Assembly: GCA_900708905.1 (NCBI GenBank)
Contig: CAADRB010000078.1
Span: 419,332-483,331 of the forward strand
DNA length: 64,000 nucleotides
Reading direction: 5' to 3'
Source of the DNA: Hymenolepis diminuta
Lineage: Eukaryota > Platyhelminthes > Cestoda > Cyclophyllidea > Hymenolepididae
A model generated the notes under the pieces. That model searched no databases, had not been told where the DNA came from, and was given only the letters and a program-made list of their open reading frames with translations. A program made the position numbers and the translations under genes. Numbering within the stretch: position 1 is the stretch's first letter; each line of letters opens with the position of its first letter. Positions 36,024 to 47,482 of this stretch are shown piece after piece.

Positions 36024-38544
36024 CCTGTGCGGTTGGCCAATGGGTGCGCGGTGATGGACATCAAATACGCAACATCTGACACAGCAGATGTGTACAAGGA
36101 AGAAAGCCACATCAGAGCACTTAAAGGGGTAGCGCAGAGGCTCGATTGAGTGAGATAATATCCCGATGTCAATATCAATGGTTTGTGATCAGTTAACTTA
36201 CCGGCATCGTTTTCTGTGACATCTTGATTTAAGTCCTCAATTACAATTACAATGGAGAAGGGTTGGCAGTTCTGCAGAAGCGCAAAATATTTACATATTT
36301 TACATCTCGGACAAGGAATTATCTGTCGTTATGCTTGACGATCATTTAAAGCTTCAAACTTAGTGCAAAATTCATGTTTTTCATAAATTTTGGCACTTAA
36401 AATTAGTCAACGTACACTAATTAGCCCATAACTATGAAAGGATCCTAAATTTGTCTCTCAGTGATATTTTCCAGCATCGCCAGCCACTTTCCATATTGTC
36501 AATGATTTGGATGGCTGCGAAAGCTTGTTTTCGTTGATTGCTAACTGATAATTTTCCTTGATAAGCCGCCTTCAACGAAAGTTATTAGCTCTCTTAAATG
36601 AGGGCCTATTGACGCTGAATTTCAGATTTCGAATTTTCCAAGTTGCCTGTTTGTTCACGTAACACAGCAATAATTGTGGTGGTTGGAGAGATGGAACTTT
36701 AAAATTATTAGGCAATTGGGCTTGTGATCGAAAGGAAATTCATGCGTTGGCGGTGATAGACAACGCTTTTCACCAGATTTCTGCTTCAGGCCTCCAAAAT
36801 ATCTGATGATCAACACTTTTCGTGATACGCTATGTGGTTCTGTTTTAATTATTTTAACTCTTTTGACACTCTCGCATGTGAGCCCTTTTCCCACCAGTGA
36901 ATTTTAATAACACTTATGTGGCATAATCGTAAACAGACACATAGTAATCGGTATCTTATTTGACAATCTGCTTGCAAAGCAAATGAAGCCTGTTATGTTG
37001 GGAGCCAAAGGCTAAGGCTAAATTTTAATTTTTTTGGGAAAAAAGCTTGCACACATTACACAACCTTAACAGTGTCAATTTCGGATTTACTTCAAATTTG
37101 GGTGGAAATGTTTCCAATATGCCTCATCAATTATTCAGACTAGTAAGCAGATGGAAAGTCTTAAACGTGTGGTTCAAGGATTAAAGCAAGACAGAGGAGG
37201 AGATTCCTGAAACTTCATATTTGAAATAGACTTGTACCTTAGACACTGGGATATTTAAACTCGAAACCACGAAATGTTGAATAACTCAAGTCAAAAGTTC
37301 AAATTGTGTAAGAAATTTACATTTGCCGACTTTGTTTTCATTTTCAATCAACAACCTGTATTTTTGCATATTACACTGCTCTGCCTTCCATAGCAATTTG
37401 TGCATTTCATCTATAAAAAGTGAATTTTTGCCCTCCACTGTGATGCTTGAACCACAACGTTCTATCGATCTATTAATCCTGAGTCACCATGTCAGTAGGA
37501 ATTATTTCGGCGATAATGAACGAGTTGGAAATTCACTTCAGAAAGAACTTCCTCTACGAAATTAATGCATCGCCTATTATCCGTTAAGTATAAATCCAAT
37601 CAAATTGCAATCATTTAACGAATCGAACCATGTGAAGTGATATCAATTGTTCATTTTCCCTGGGAATTGTATTTGGGAGAACAAAGTTGCAACAATAATG
37701 ATACTTTGTTCAATTGAAGGATATCATGATTGAAGAGTGCATTCTGCTCATTTCAGAAGACAACGATGCCATGGAATAGAAATTAGTGTGGCGGATGTCC
37801 CTACTCTCTCAATTCCCTCTTTCTTATATTCGCTCCCAGTTAGACTACAGATTCAACTGTGTGTATTCACATACCATCATCGTCTCTTCAATTCTCCACC
37901 TCTTCCTCTCAAGTTTGCTACACTTGTGCAGGCCAATTCCGCTCACCACACATGGTAACCCAGCCTCACATTCACCATTTCACTGCACGTCTTTGCTTCT
38001 TGAGGAAAGCGTTTCTGTAATCTTGGCCTTATTTCAATTGTAAAATTGGGGCTATTGTGAGTGAAGAAACTGGAATACAATAAAACTTTGGCCACAGTGC
38101 CCATTTTCTGAATAGAGTCTAAATGGCATTCAACTGATACCTTGAATTAATATGGAGCAATATTTCGAGTTGACAGTTTTATTCACATGGGAAAATTCGT
38201 TTTTGACCACTCACCTATCACTTTAAGATGTTGCATTTGATTTGCTTATCGGTGTTGATTGTATTTTCTACCTCCATTCCAAATATACCTCAAAACTGCC
38301 TAGAAGCGCTATTTTGATTTAAGAAAGTTGAATTATTGGGCACAAATGACAGAAAGTATTCTAAAAATCACATCTCCATCGACGCTGACAAGCGTTGCAG
38401 ATTCCGCGTTTGGCATGATGGAGTCTGAATGATCAGGCGCCTTACCTCATTAAGTCCAGTTGTATAGCATACGAAATTACTGCATTCTGGGTTGGCGCAA
38501 GTCTTGCTTATAAAGAAAGTGAGAATGGGGACATCTTGAGAAAG
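36024..38544 (-). pseudogene. FamX-B (left arm), scattered exon-like segments
   Basis: Three segments lie in order on the minus strand. At 38446-38544, after GTGCAG and before GTAAGG, 33 codons read LSQDVPILTFFISKTC then ANPECSNFVCYTTGLNE, matching the Cys motif of FamX-1 and FamX-A. At 36202-36271, after CTGCAG and before GTAAGT, the frame reads NCQPFSIVIVIEDLNQDVTE. At 36024-36075, after GTGTCAG and in phase with the previous one, it reads DVAYLMSITAHPLANRT and meets GGGTAAGT, giving either a donor or an immediate stop. The last piece is like SDYVLDAIDSHPLSEMANRT of FamX-1 with a nine-base deletion. Whether it is still spliced is unclear; I favour a decayed copy. Confidence 0.45.
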
Positions 38545-39215
38545 CTGCACAATACAGTGTAATAGTCACAATCTCAAAGTTCTCAATGGGGACACAGCTT
38601 AGACAGACACCTTGGGAGAAAAAGTGGAGCACATTTAAATTGCCCTTGATTAGCATCACATCAGTTGATACGTATAAATGACTTATTCTCGCCAGCCACT
38701 TGAGGATTGTGCTCTTGCCTCCAAGTGAAATTATCTAAATGCGACTCGATGTATGAGGGCTAATATTTTCCACCGCAAATGAAGGTCCATATGTATTTCC
38801 TATTTTCTACAGAAATGAAGGAATTTCAATGCACTTTCATAAATTGGCGTTTATGGAAATTTGACTCATTTCCATAGGTGTCTCGAGGACAATAATAATA
38901 CAAGCCAATTCCATCCCTCAATATGAGTAATATTGATGCTGAGTTAAAGTCATTTAAACAGATTTATCTCTCTCCAAATTTGGACTATTAAATTCTACAT
39001 TTCGTCTATACAGCTTTAGTTACTTCTTATTTTGGATAATTGCTTCAGTTAATTAATAAATCAATTAAATGCATAGTTGCCTGTTTTCAACAGTTGCTAA
39101 TCACTCCATTAGAATTCCATAGGAAAGTAAAAAGAGAAAGAGAACTATTTGCTACGAATTAACTTTTAAATAAAAATGATATAGAGCTTAAACAAAGCAT
39201 TTTATCCAAAGAGGT

Positions 39216-39566
39216 TCACAAAATCTTCAGCAAGACCATTGAAAGAACGACTGTCTTTGAGAAGAAAGCTACTGCGCCAGTTGAAGTCGTTGTCGTTGTT
39301 TGTAAATCGGATGCTCCTGTTGAGTCTGACGCATCTTGCTTCGTAGTGGTGGCAGTTGTGTCCGTTGCCTTAGCTGCGTCTGTTGTCTCTGTCTCTGTCG
39401 TGTCTGTCTCTGTCGTGTCTGTCTCTGTNTCTGTCTCTGTCGTGTCTGTCTCTGTCGTGTCTGTCTCTGTTGACTCGGTTGAATCACTTGCGCCTTGTGC
39501 ATTACAATGATATGCGTATTCAAAGATAACGACGGCAAGTGTCAGAAAATAGAGTAAACGGCACAT
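39216..39566 (-). CDS. Thr/Glu/Asp-repeat mucin-like protein with GPI-type tail (left arm)
   Basis: This single-exon gene encodes 116 residues. MCRLLYFLTLAVVIFEYAYH is a signal peptide, probably cut after CNAQ. The mature part has TETDT units repeated about six times, encoded by a 15-base minisatellite holding the single n at 39429. A Thr/Ala/Ser-rich part follows, then a short TSTGA site and the hydrophobic end AFFSKTVVLSMVLLKIL, as in a GPI-anchor signal. The ATG at 39566 lies 46 bases after a TATAAAAGG box at 39612-39620, so I prefer it to the in-frame upstream ATG at 39626. The tail is shared with the decayed gene at 19219-19512 and, less closely, with the gene at 742-972. Apomucin-like function is inferred. 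Confidence 0.75.
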   Translation of the reverse strand: MCRLLYFLTLAVVIFEYAYHCNAQGASDSTESTETDTTETDTTETXTETDTTETDTTETETTDAAKATDTTATTTKQDASDSTGASDLQTTTTTSTGAVAFFSKTVVLSMVLLKIL

Positions 39567-39611
39567 TTTAATGATCCCAAAAGATTGTAAGTCCCAATGA
39601 ACGACACTCTT

Positions 39612-39620
39612 CCTTTTATA
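39612..39620 (-). promoter_or_regulatory. TATA box of the arm mucin-like gene (left)
   Basis: TATAAAAGG on the minus strand, 46 bases before the ATG at 39566. Confidence 0.65.
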
Positions 39621-40623
39621 CCTCACGAGAATAATATGACGTGAAATTCAATTACATCCACGTCATTTAACCAAAAAAACGCATTTCAGTAATCCAATCT
39701 ATTGCACATTTCTGCAGTGCTTATCAAACTTTCATACAACTTTTCATTTAAATAATACTTGGGTAGCCATTGGGGCTAAGGAATCAACTTTTAAATTACA
39801 ATAACATGTGAATAGAATTGATTATGCATATTTAAATATATATGTCTATCGAAGAAGTGATATTGTTTAGTAACAGCACTGCACCCTTTATGAATCCAGA
39901 AGAATATTGTGTACAAATAATTCGGAAGGCTCATTTCATCTTGCATTTATCAAACCAAATACGCATCGTAATGAAGAATATGAGCCACATATGAGTTGCA
40001 GTATTTGAAGTGACTAAATGAAGTGGTACGCTAAAACAATTTGCAAAGTGCATGTGTTTTGAGGAGAAAATGTTAAGTGAGCGGGAAATATTGGAAGTCC
40101 CCCTATCATAAAGTAACCTGCCTCTTATCACACCAGCTATTATTACCATTCAAAATCCCATATTCTAAGCGGAAATAATGACAGCACCTCACTGATGCTT
40201 ATTCACTTAAACTTGACTGCTTTCACAATCGAATGCGATATTTGCTAATTGCAGATCCGTTTTGAGGGTAAAATGGACTTTCATTCTTCTTCTATTGGCC
40301 ACTGTTGTTTAGAACCTTTGCTCATGTTTGCTAAAAAGAGGAAGTTCAACATATATTTTACTTAGTACATAAAATAATATTAGATAATATTACCAGTTTT
40401 ATTTTAAATATTTCATATTTTCCATTTCACCATCACTGTTTATAAGTTTTTTTGCAACTTCTTCAGGAATTCATGGCGAAAATTATTAAGTGCACCCAAC
40501 CAAAGTATGACTATCAAATCTTAAATTCTAAAATCTTGATTAATTTAAATGTTAAGTCGTAAAATTTTTATTTGTCAATAGTTGTAAGGATTGTCCTTAT
40601 TCTTATTTTAAAGTAAAATTCAT

Positions 40624-43181
40624 CAAATAAGATTCTTGTCATTTCCCCTATGTGTTATGACATTGTGAAAGCTGGTGAATTTTGTGTACCATCATTTGGC
40701 CTTCTCTACCATTAGAATTAATGCATTTTAATGAACTCTTATTAGCGTGGAAAAATTGTTTGCTGCAACTGCTTGAATGATGCGTGAATTTAGAATTTTG
40801 ATGAGTGGGCTGCTCATTTGTTAAATACTGCAAAACGTAAATCTAGAAATCAAAAAATGTAAGATCTTTTGATTTTTTGAGTTTTTCTAAGGGTTTTTTG
40901 TTCCCATCTCCCTCATCGCATGCCAAATTATTCGCTATCCCGTTTACGTTGCTTCCCACAAACAAAAATTTTTAATGTTTTTTTACTTCTGTTGGTAGAT
41001 AAATAATAATAATAAAATAACAGTACGAAAATGAACGGAATAGAAACAGCTATCATTAAAATATTGTAGTTTGTACTTTTGGTTAAATTTCTTTTCGATT
41101 CATAAGCTCTTTATCAGTTTTTAAAATTATGCAGGTAGGTTTAAAATTTCCTTAGTTGACAAGAACCTGATTCACTTTGTCAGGTCTTTCACCTTTCTTT
41201 CCTGAACTGAATAATTTTTTCACATTAGCATTTACTTCTCTTTACTCATTAAAACAAATTTCATTGAAGCGAAAAATGATTTACATTTAAACTAACACAT
41301 TTTTGGGTTGGTGTGCCATATTTTTGATAAGAAGCACGTAATAAGGAAAAAAGTTATTTGAAACAGATCATTTTTGCACTCACTTAAACTAGTAAACAAT
41401 GCTATAACATAGACTGATGTGAATTGACTATTACAGATAATTAAAATTAATATTAATGAATCTTATCTTATATTAATATCTTCATTCCATGTAATTGCAT
41501 TTTGATCTTTCTTATCAAAGGCGAATTGTAGCTGAGGTTAACATAAGAGTCTTTAATGTTGAAAAATATTAAAGAGAGGACAAATAAGGTAATAATCGAA
41601 GCTCTTAGGGGAGAAATTAAGGTGATAGATTAACAAATATTAATTGCAGTTTTAGTAAATACGAAAATATTTTACATAAAATGTCATGCGTAGAAAGGTA
41701 AAATGATCCACTATAATCTCAATTTCTTAATTCTGAACAGAATTCTCTATGTTTGGCCCAGATATGAATAAAATTAAATTAGAATATCTAGATTAAAGAA
41801 ATTGAACTTGTAGCTAGACAAAACATGATTTTGGAGACGTCAAATCTTCTATCCTTTAACTGTTATAAATATTATTTGATCCTGCTTAATCGTTTTGGAA
41901 TAGATCATACACGTAAACGACGTAATAAGTCGTTTTGCATTAGGAATTCCAGTGTTGAGTCCCTACGTTTTGAAATTCATCAAAAGATCAAATTCCCTCA
42001 GAATAACCCGCCCTAGAAGCAAAGAAAAGGGAAAATCTTTTAACTCCAATATTGTACAAAAATTAAGTTATTTCACTTTCAATCACAATATTATAGATCA
42101 CACTAGGAGGCTTACATAACCACCGATTCAAAGATAAAATTATCTTTAATACTAGTGGTGTTTCTTATTTATATTAAGATAAGTGTCAAGGACTGGTGCC
42201 TTTTTAGTTTTCCGGTTTTAAAAAATCTATTTATTTTTTACTCTTCACTTATCTTATTAAACTGATAAGTAGGCACCACTTTAGAAAATAATAAATGAAT
42301 ATGTTGTATGCTCAATAAAAACGAAGAAAAATTATTTAAATATGACCTAAATGACGCAGATGGTTTACTGGTTAGTAATTATACCTTTCGCAGATTTTAA
42401 GTAACTAAAAATATAAGGTTATAGCAGATAGAAGCAGAAGTGTTGAATAATATCGCATTCCCTGTCATTTTAAATTGTTCACCTCTGTAATGCAACAGTC
42501 AATATACTCGACGAAAAGAATTAGATGAGAGGTAAAATGAGTGATCCAGACATTTATATGGAAATTTTTTTCTGGACATAATGGGTAAGCTTTACGAATC
42601 AGTAGTCGATAGGAGACTGAGGTTTTACCAAGCGTTAAAGCTAGGCTCGTCAAAATATGGTTCCCACAAAGAATTGTCGCCTGATTGGCCAAAATTAGGC
42701 ATTCGAATACTAATATTATTGATCAATGGAGTCCATTTGTTGCTTTGATTTTATGCATGAAAGAAGGCATTAGATAGCCTTCCCGTATGGAAAATAGTGG
42801 AGCGTGTGAATGATCTGAAATGCTCTCTAAACATTTTGCTCAGTGTCTAGAGCTCCCTTTCAACACCGATTGGCATTTGTGTCCTAACAAATGCATTTTA
42901 ATGCTACGTGGAAGCTTCCGACAAGTTTCAAAAGAATGACCTTTGCTTTTCAACCTGTCCCTTCATCTTATTTTGGGAAAGGTCTAATCTGACTCAGACC
43001 ACCTCAAATTGAAACTTAAAGGACGTGAAAAGGTTTGGATCCTTGGGTCTGCATATGATAGCTTGCAAGTTCAGAAATGCACAAGCGCTGTTTGTTAAAA
43101 TCGTGCGAGTTCTAAGTATGATATGAGGATGGATAGCAATAAAATTATGGAGTTATATGTTGAGGAGGATATAGAAATAAA
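40624..43181. other. Spacer between arms, no gene recognised
   Basis: AT-rich sequence. The open frame 41825-42016 has no support. Confidence 0.5.
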
Positions 43182-43445
43182 GTGGCTATTTGTTGGAAAC
43201 AGCAGGATTCAAAAATAAACAACTTTACATATTTAGAGACGCAAACTAATGCTCAGGTGATAGTTAGTGAAACTGCAGTCTACTACACCTCTAGAGCCAA
43301 ACAGCAACTTCTAAGACTTCGACTCATTTCAAAATGTCTACAATTATTAGTAAATGGAAAAGCAAGGCTTATTAAGACCTTTGCTGGACCAATTATTTAT
43401 AACGGGTTTTCCACAATAGTACTATGGGTATCTAATAACAATTAA
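43182..43445 (+). pseudogene. Non-LTR retrotransposon reverse transcriptase, 3' remnant
   Basis: Eighty-seven codons read NNFTYLETQTNAQ, then TSRAKQQLLRLRLISKCLQL, then NGKARLIKTFAGPIIYNG. The order F-x-YL, then Ala with a leucine-rich helix, then K-x-RL and P-x-x-YNG is that of the thumb region after the polymerase core of non-LTR elements (F-YLG ... A---L--- ... K-RL ... YG). The catalytic core upstream is not visible. The remnant is old. Confidence 0.55.
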
Positions 43446-44389
43446 CTTGGAGTGTGAGAAGTCTGGTTTTAGGAATGCACTCTAGCAGCGATATGGCATG
43501 TGAAACGCAAGGTAAGTTGAGTCCTCTGGGAATCCCACAGCCAAGACCCAACAAAGAAGACTTCACTGTTTGGCTGTTACGAAGTCTTCATAATTCTCTT
43601 GTCACTGTCTTATGATATGACATATAGCATGATATCGATAATCCTCTCTTTTTCTACCTATGGGATGTTTGTGCCGAGATCACCAACCTCTCATTTTATT
43701 TTATCACACACTTTAAACAAGAGTTACTTAAATACCTCGGGTTTTAGGTTCTTCAGTTTGACTTTCCAAACAGCTATTTATGAAGTCATGGTCAGTATCG
43801 AATAAGTAAAACTTGGACAATACAGCGAATCTTAAGTCTAATAGAAGACTCCCCCTTTTTTCATTCTTCTCGTCAACATCATTTTATTCTTTTTGAGCAA
43901 TTATGCGCTTCTCTAGCGGAGGTTTGCGTCGTATTGATAAGGACTGTCTACCACCAAATACTCTACTCACTCCTGCTGCCGTTCTATTTTCTCATTCTCT
44001 CTGTTTTTGCACTGCTTTTTACTCAAGTTAATTATTAAAGCATATTCAAACCAGACAGTTAAATTGAGAAACATTTTTTCATTATATTTTTATAAATTGT
44101 TCACATTTGTCTTCTTAGATGGAATCTGAATTAACAATCTAGATAATTTGAAGATTGTCGGAACAAATGTAAATCGTTATATTTACACCGATGCGTCTAT
44201 AAAAAGAACGTATATGGAAAGTAAACCAAATTGAAGAATGAGTTTCTCCTTTTTAATTCCATAACATCCATGCACTTACGCATGACTTCCTATTTGGATT
44301 CTCGTGTTTTATTTTAATTATGGCTTCCATTTTATCCACTCATTATCTATATATTACCTAGCTGGAAACTCTCCACAGGCCAACTCCGA

Positions 44390-45245
44390 TGTCATCGATT
44401 GTACCAATCATCTACCTTGCTTGATATTTCAATTCCTTTCGATCAACTCCTACAGTTAGATTATTAAATCAGCCCCTCTCAACCTACACCTTCTTCTTTA
44501 TTCTACTGTCTAGCCCTCTCCTTTTATTTATCTGTCTCCCTGCTGAGTTTCAGCTATTCGGTATTTTATAGCTTTTTCTAACATTTCATTTGGTGATTTT
44601 AGAATTTACCACTTCATATATTATTCCGTTTCTCCTACTCACAGATATCCCAATCCAATTGCAGGACTTTTGTTAATCATGCGCATTTTTTAATTTTATT
44701 AATAAACCTGACCAGGTCCAGTAAGAGTTATTAACCCTCACTGAAAATGTAGCTGTCATGAAAGTTGATGATTTTTAATTTTCCGTCCCTAGCTTTCCAT
44801 TTCACAATTTCTATTTTTGGGGATTCAAATTTTGCCTTTGTTCTTACATATGCATTATTACTGTTGGAAACAACTCAAACGCTTGCGAACTGGTGACTTG
44901 ACAGGCTTAGCGGTAAAAGGTTATTGATATGAAGGCGTAATTGATTCATAAGCATAGCTTTTGTTGAATTGAGAAATTCGCAGGAATACATGCGCTTCTC
45001 CTTTTCCCCAGGTTGTCTGTATTTTAATTACTTTCCATTATGTTTTTAATTATCCCTGCTCGTCAACGGATTAAAATTACACGTTACTTATTATATCAAA
45101 AGTTTGTATAACCACCCTCTATTTATGTAGTCCTTGTAACAGCCATTAGCTGGGCAAAATATCCCGCAGTTGTGCAATATCTGTTTTGGTGATGGTCTGT
45201 TCGCCTCTGTCATTTACTACATTTTATGATTATTTTAAGAATTTT
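44390..45245 (+). repeat. Dispersed repeat R2, copy 2
   Basis: The wording agcccctctcaacctacacc near 44474, and attaaaattacacgttact, aacagccattagctggg and gatggtctgttcgcc from 45070 on, follow the order of the copy at 30390-30690, with an extra 450 or so bases between. It lies about 1 kb downstream of the reverse transcriptase remnant on the same strand and could be the 3' untranslated part of that element. Confidence 0.5.
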
Positions 45246-47394
45246 TCCTTTAGTTTTCATTAAAGACGCCGCTCTTTCATTAACACAACATTTTGTCATT
45301 CCGATCGTAAAGAATCTGCACGCAATGGAGAAAAGCATCAGATCACTCAGATTCTATTTTTCCAAGCTCGAAATTTTGACTCTTTTTTATTAATGGAGAA
45401 GAAATTTCAAAGTAATTGCTGAAAATTTAGCCAAAAAACTCAAATGACTATAATCAAAACACTTAAGTCTGGTCGACTTGAAATACGTGTATATTTAATT
45501 TAAAATCAGGTAGCCAATCCAAGCGATCATGGTAAACAGTTAAGTTATATATTCATTATATAATCTAAAGAGTCAATTCAGAATATACTCTACTGTAAAT
45601 TAAGCAGCATCCATTTAGCATATTCATTACTTCACCATAAGCAATTACAACTCTACGATTAAAATTAAGGCAAGAAATTTCGAAAATTACTTCTGCAAGT
45701 GGAATTAATGTTGCAATCAAATGCAGAGTCCAACTTACTACATGTGGTCAGCAGCATCCACCCATACAAGCACGACAAACTTGGGAATGTGTGCAGGTAG
45801 AACGAAGAAGAGATAATGGCAAGTGATTAAAGATTTAAGAAAATCCAGGTTCATAGAGGAGTAAATATTGAAAAAAATAGGGATAAGGAGACGACAGGAG
45901 ATTGAAAGGAAAGAACAGCTGCGCCATTGAGACTCATTTCAATAGGTTATTATATTCTGAACTGAATAAAATACACTTTAAATTAAGACATCACTAATTA
46001 ACATAAATTACTATTTCCATGTTAATTTGCTTTCCTCAAATATAATGAAACCTATAAACTGTATAAATGAATAATTGTTCAATTCGGAGTTTTTAAACAT
46101 GTGATGTACAGGTAACATGATCTCAAGCGTTTACATTTATTATAATGACTTTACTTATCAAGCCAATGACATATCGTTGTTTGAACTTTCCACTGATCGG
46201 CAGAGGTGAGATTTCAAAAATTGGTTTATGCAAATCAGGCTAACTGATTGAATTAGAACAGTGGATCAATGAAAAAGTTTTCTTTAATTTAGTCTCGGTA
46301 TGAAAAATCAATTCACAATGCTATTTGAGGTAGGGAGGAAACCTTGCAAACTATAATATTTCAGATCCGTCGCTGATAGTCTCATTTCAAATCCCTAAGG
46401 CAAGGGCTCTCTACTAATTCCACTTATAGAAAACAAGCTTATCGTATTCTTTTGACCTTTTTTCATTTTGATCTTATTTTTTATGGAATTTTTTTACGCA
46501 GTTTTATCTGAAGTCTTTTACAAAATATTTCATAATGCCTCTCTCAACTTTTCAAAATTAGCGCATTTAATGGATTTCTGTTTATGTCACTCTCCTAGAC
46601 TTAGCGGATATTTAAATTGCCCTCATTTTTCGTCACAGCGATTTTTTCTCATTAATAGTGCTGAATGAGACACGATGTCATTGATGGAGTTTTATTATTT
46701 TGTATTCTTATAGAGCAACCTATCATTTGAAAGGTTTAAGCACTACCGACCACAATGCGGAAGGTTATATATTGCAAAACTCTTTTCTTAGTTCGGTTCG
46801 TCCATTAATTAGAGAGAACGATTTTGAGTTCATAATATTGCTAATAAAAATTTCGTGCCTGTGGCTATAGCAAATTCTTTAATTTTTTATGACAGTTTGA
46901 AGGATAAGATAACCACGTCTTATTATATAACTTGATCATATTTTTGTTAGTACCTAAACTTACTGTTTGGTTTACAGTGGCAGTAGAATATGACAAAATG
47001 GTAATAAATATAAAAAGATGTCTGCAAAGCAAAACGGTACAATAGCGGTAAAGAAAACGCCATGACAGTAAAATGATAATGTAATCTCTAAATCTGGTAC
47101 ATATTCACTGTTTGCAAGGGAGGAGCTATTGCATCCCCAGATTTAATGCGTTTTGGTGGAGGTAATTTTTGCACAAATGCAGAAAATTAAAGCATCTTTT
47201 TATCCATATAGGGAATTTCGTAAGGCATGAAGTGCTTAGATCGATTCTAATAATGTTTATCGACTCCAAATATGTCAGCAGACAAACGGTTATTTGACTT
47301 AAGAGCCAACTCTCTTTAAGATAGCAAAATATGTCGTCTAGTTCTAGAAGACTATATGCGACAATATCAGAGGGATATATTCCAGGACACTTAC
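45246..47394. other. Spacer, no gene recognised
   Basis: AT-rich sequence; the open frame 46468-46668 is Phe/Leu-rich and has no support. Confidence 0.5.
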
Positions 47395-47482
47395 AAAAAT
47401 TTTCATGGCCGCTAAATTGCTGTTGCAGGATGAGCAATTCACACCCTCGGTGATCCTCCAAGGGTCCATCAATCTCATCTCT
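47395..47482 (-). other. Possible exon of an unrecognised gene
   Basis: A textbook acceptor with a pyrimidine tract (ttcttcattcttctgcag) and a textbook donor (TTTTT/GTAAGT) frame 88 bases. Two reading frames are open: RDEIDGPLEDHRGCELLILQ and LMDPWRITEGVNCSSCNSNL. I cannot tell which is used, and no neighbouring exon is apparent. Confidence 0.4.

Larger units (their letters stand above)
31006..40623. repeat. Left arm of a large exact inverted repeat
   Basis: Each base pairs with the reverse complement at position 93236 minus its coordinate (right arm 52613-62230). I found no mismatch at the places compared, and all open frames are mirrored at exact coordinates. The lone n at 39429 is mirrored at 53807. 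The inner end breaks abruptly (40624 c against 52612 t, then no similarity). The outer end passes into about 10% diverged sequence. It contains FamX-A, FamX-B and a mucin-like gene. Confidence 0.93.

Noticed and set aside
39269..39538. An Arg/Gln-rich frame (RQRQT repeats) and its mirror at 53698-53967
   Set aside because: It is a shifted frame of the TETDT minisatellite of the real mucin-like gene.
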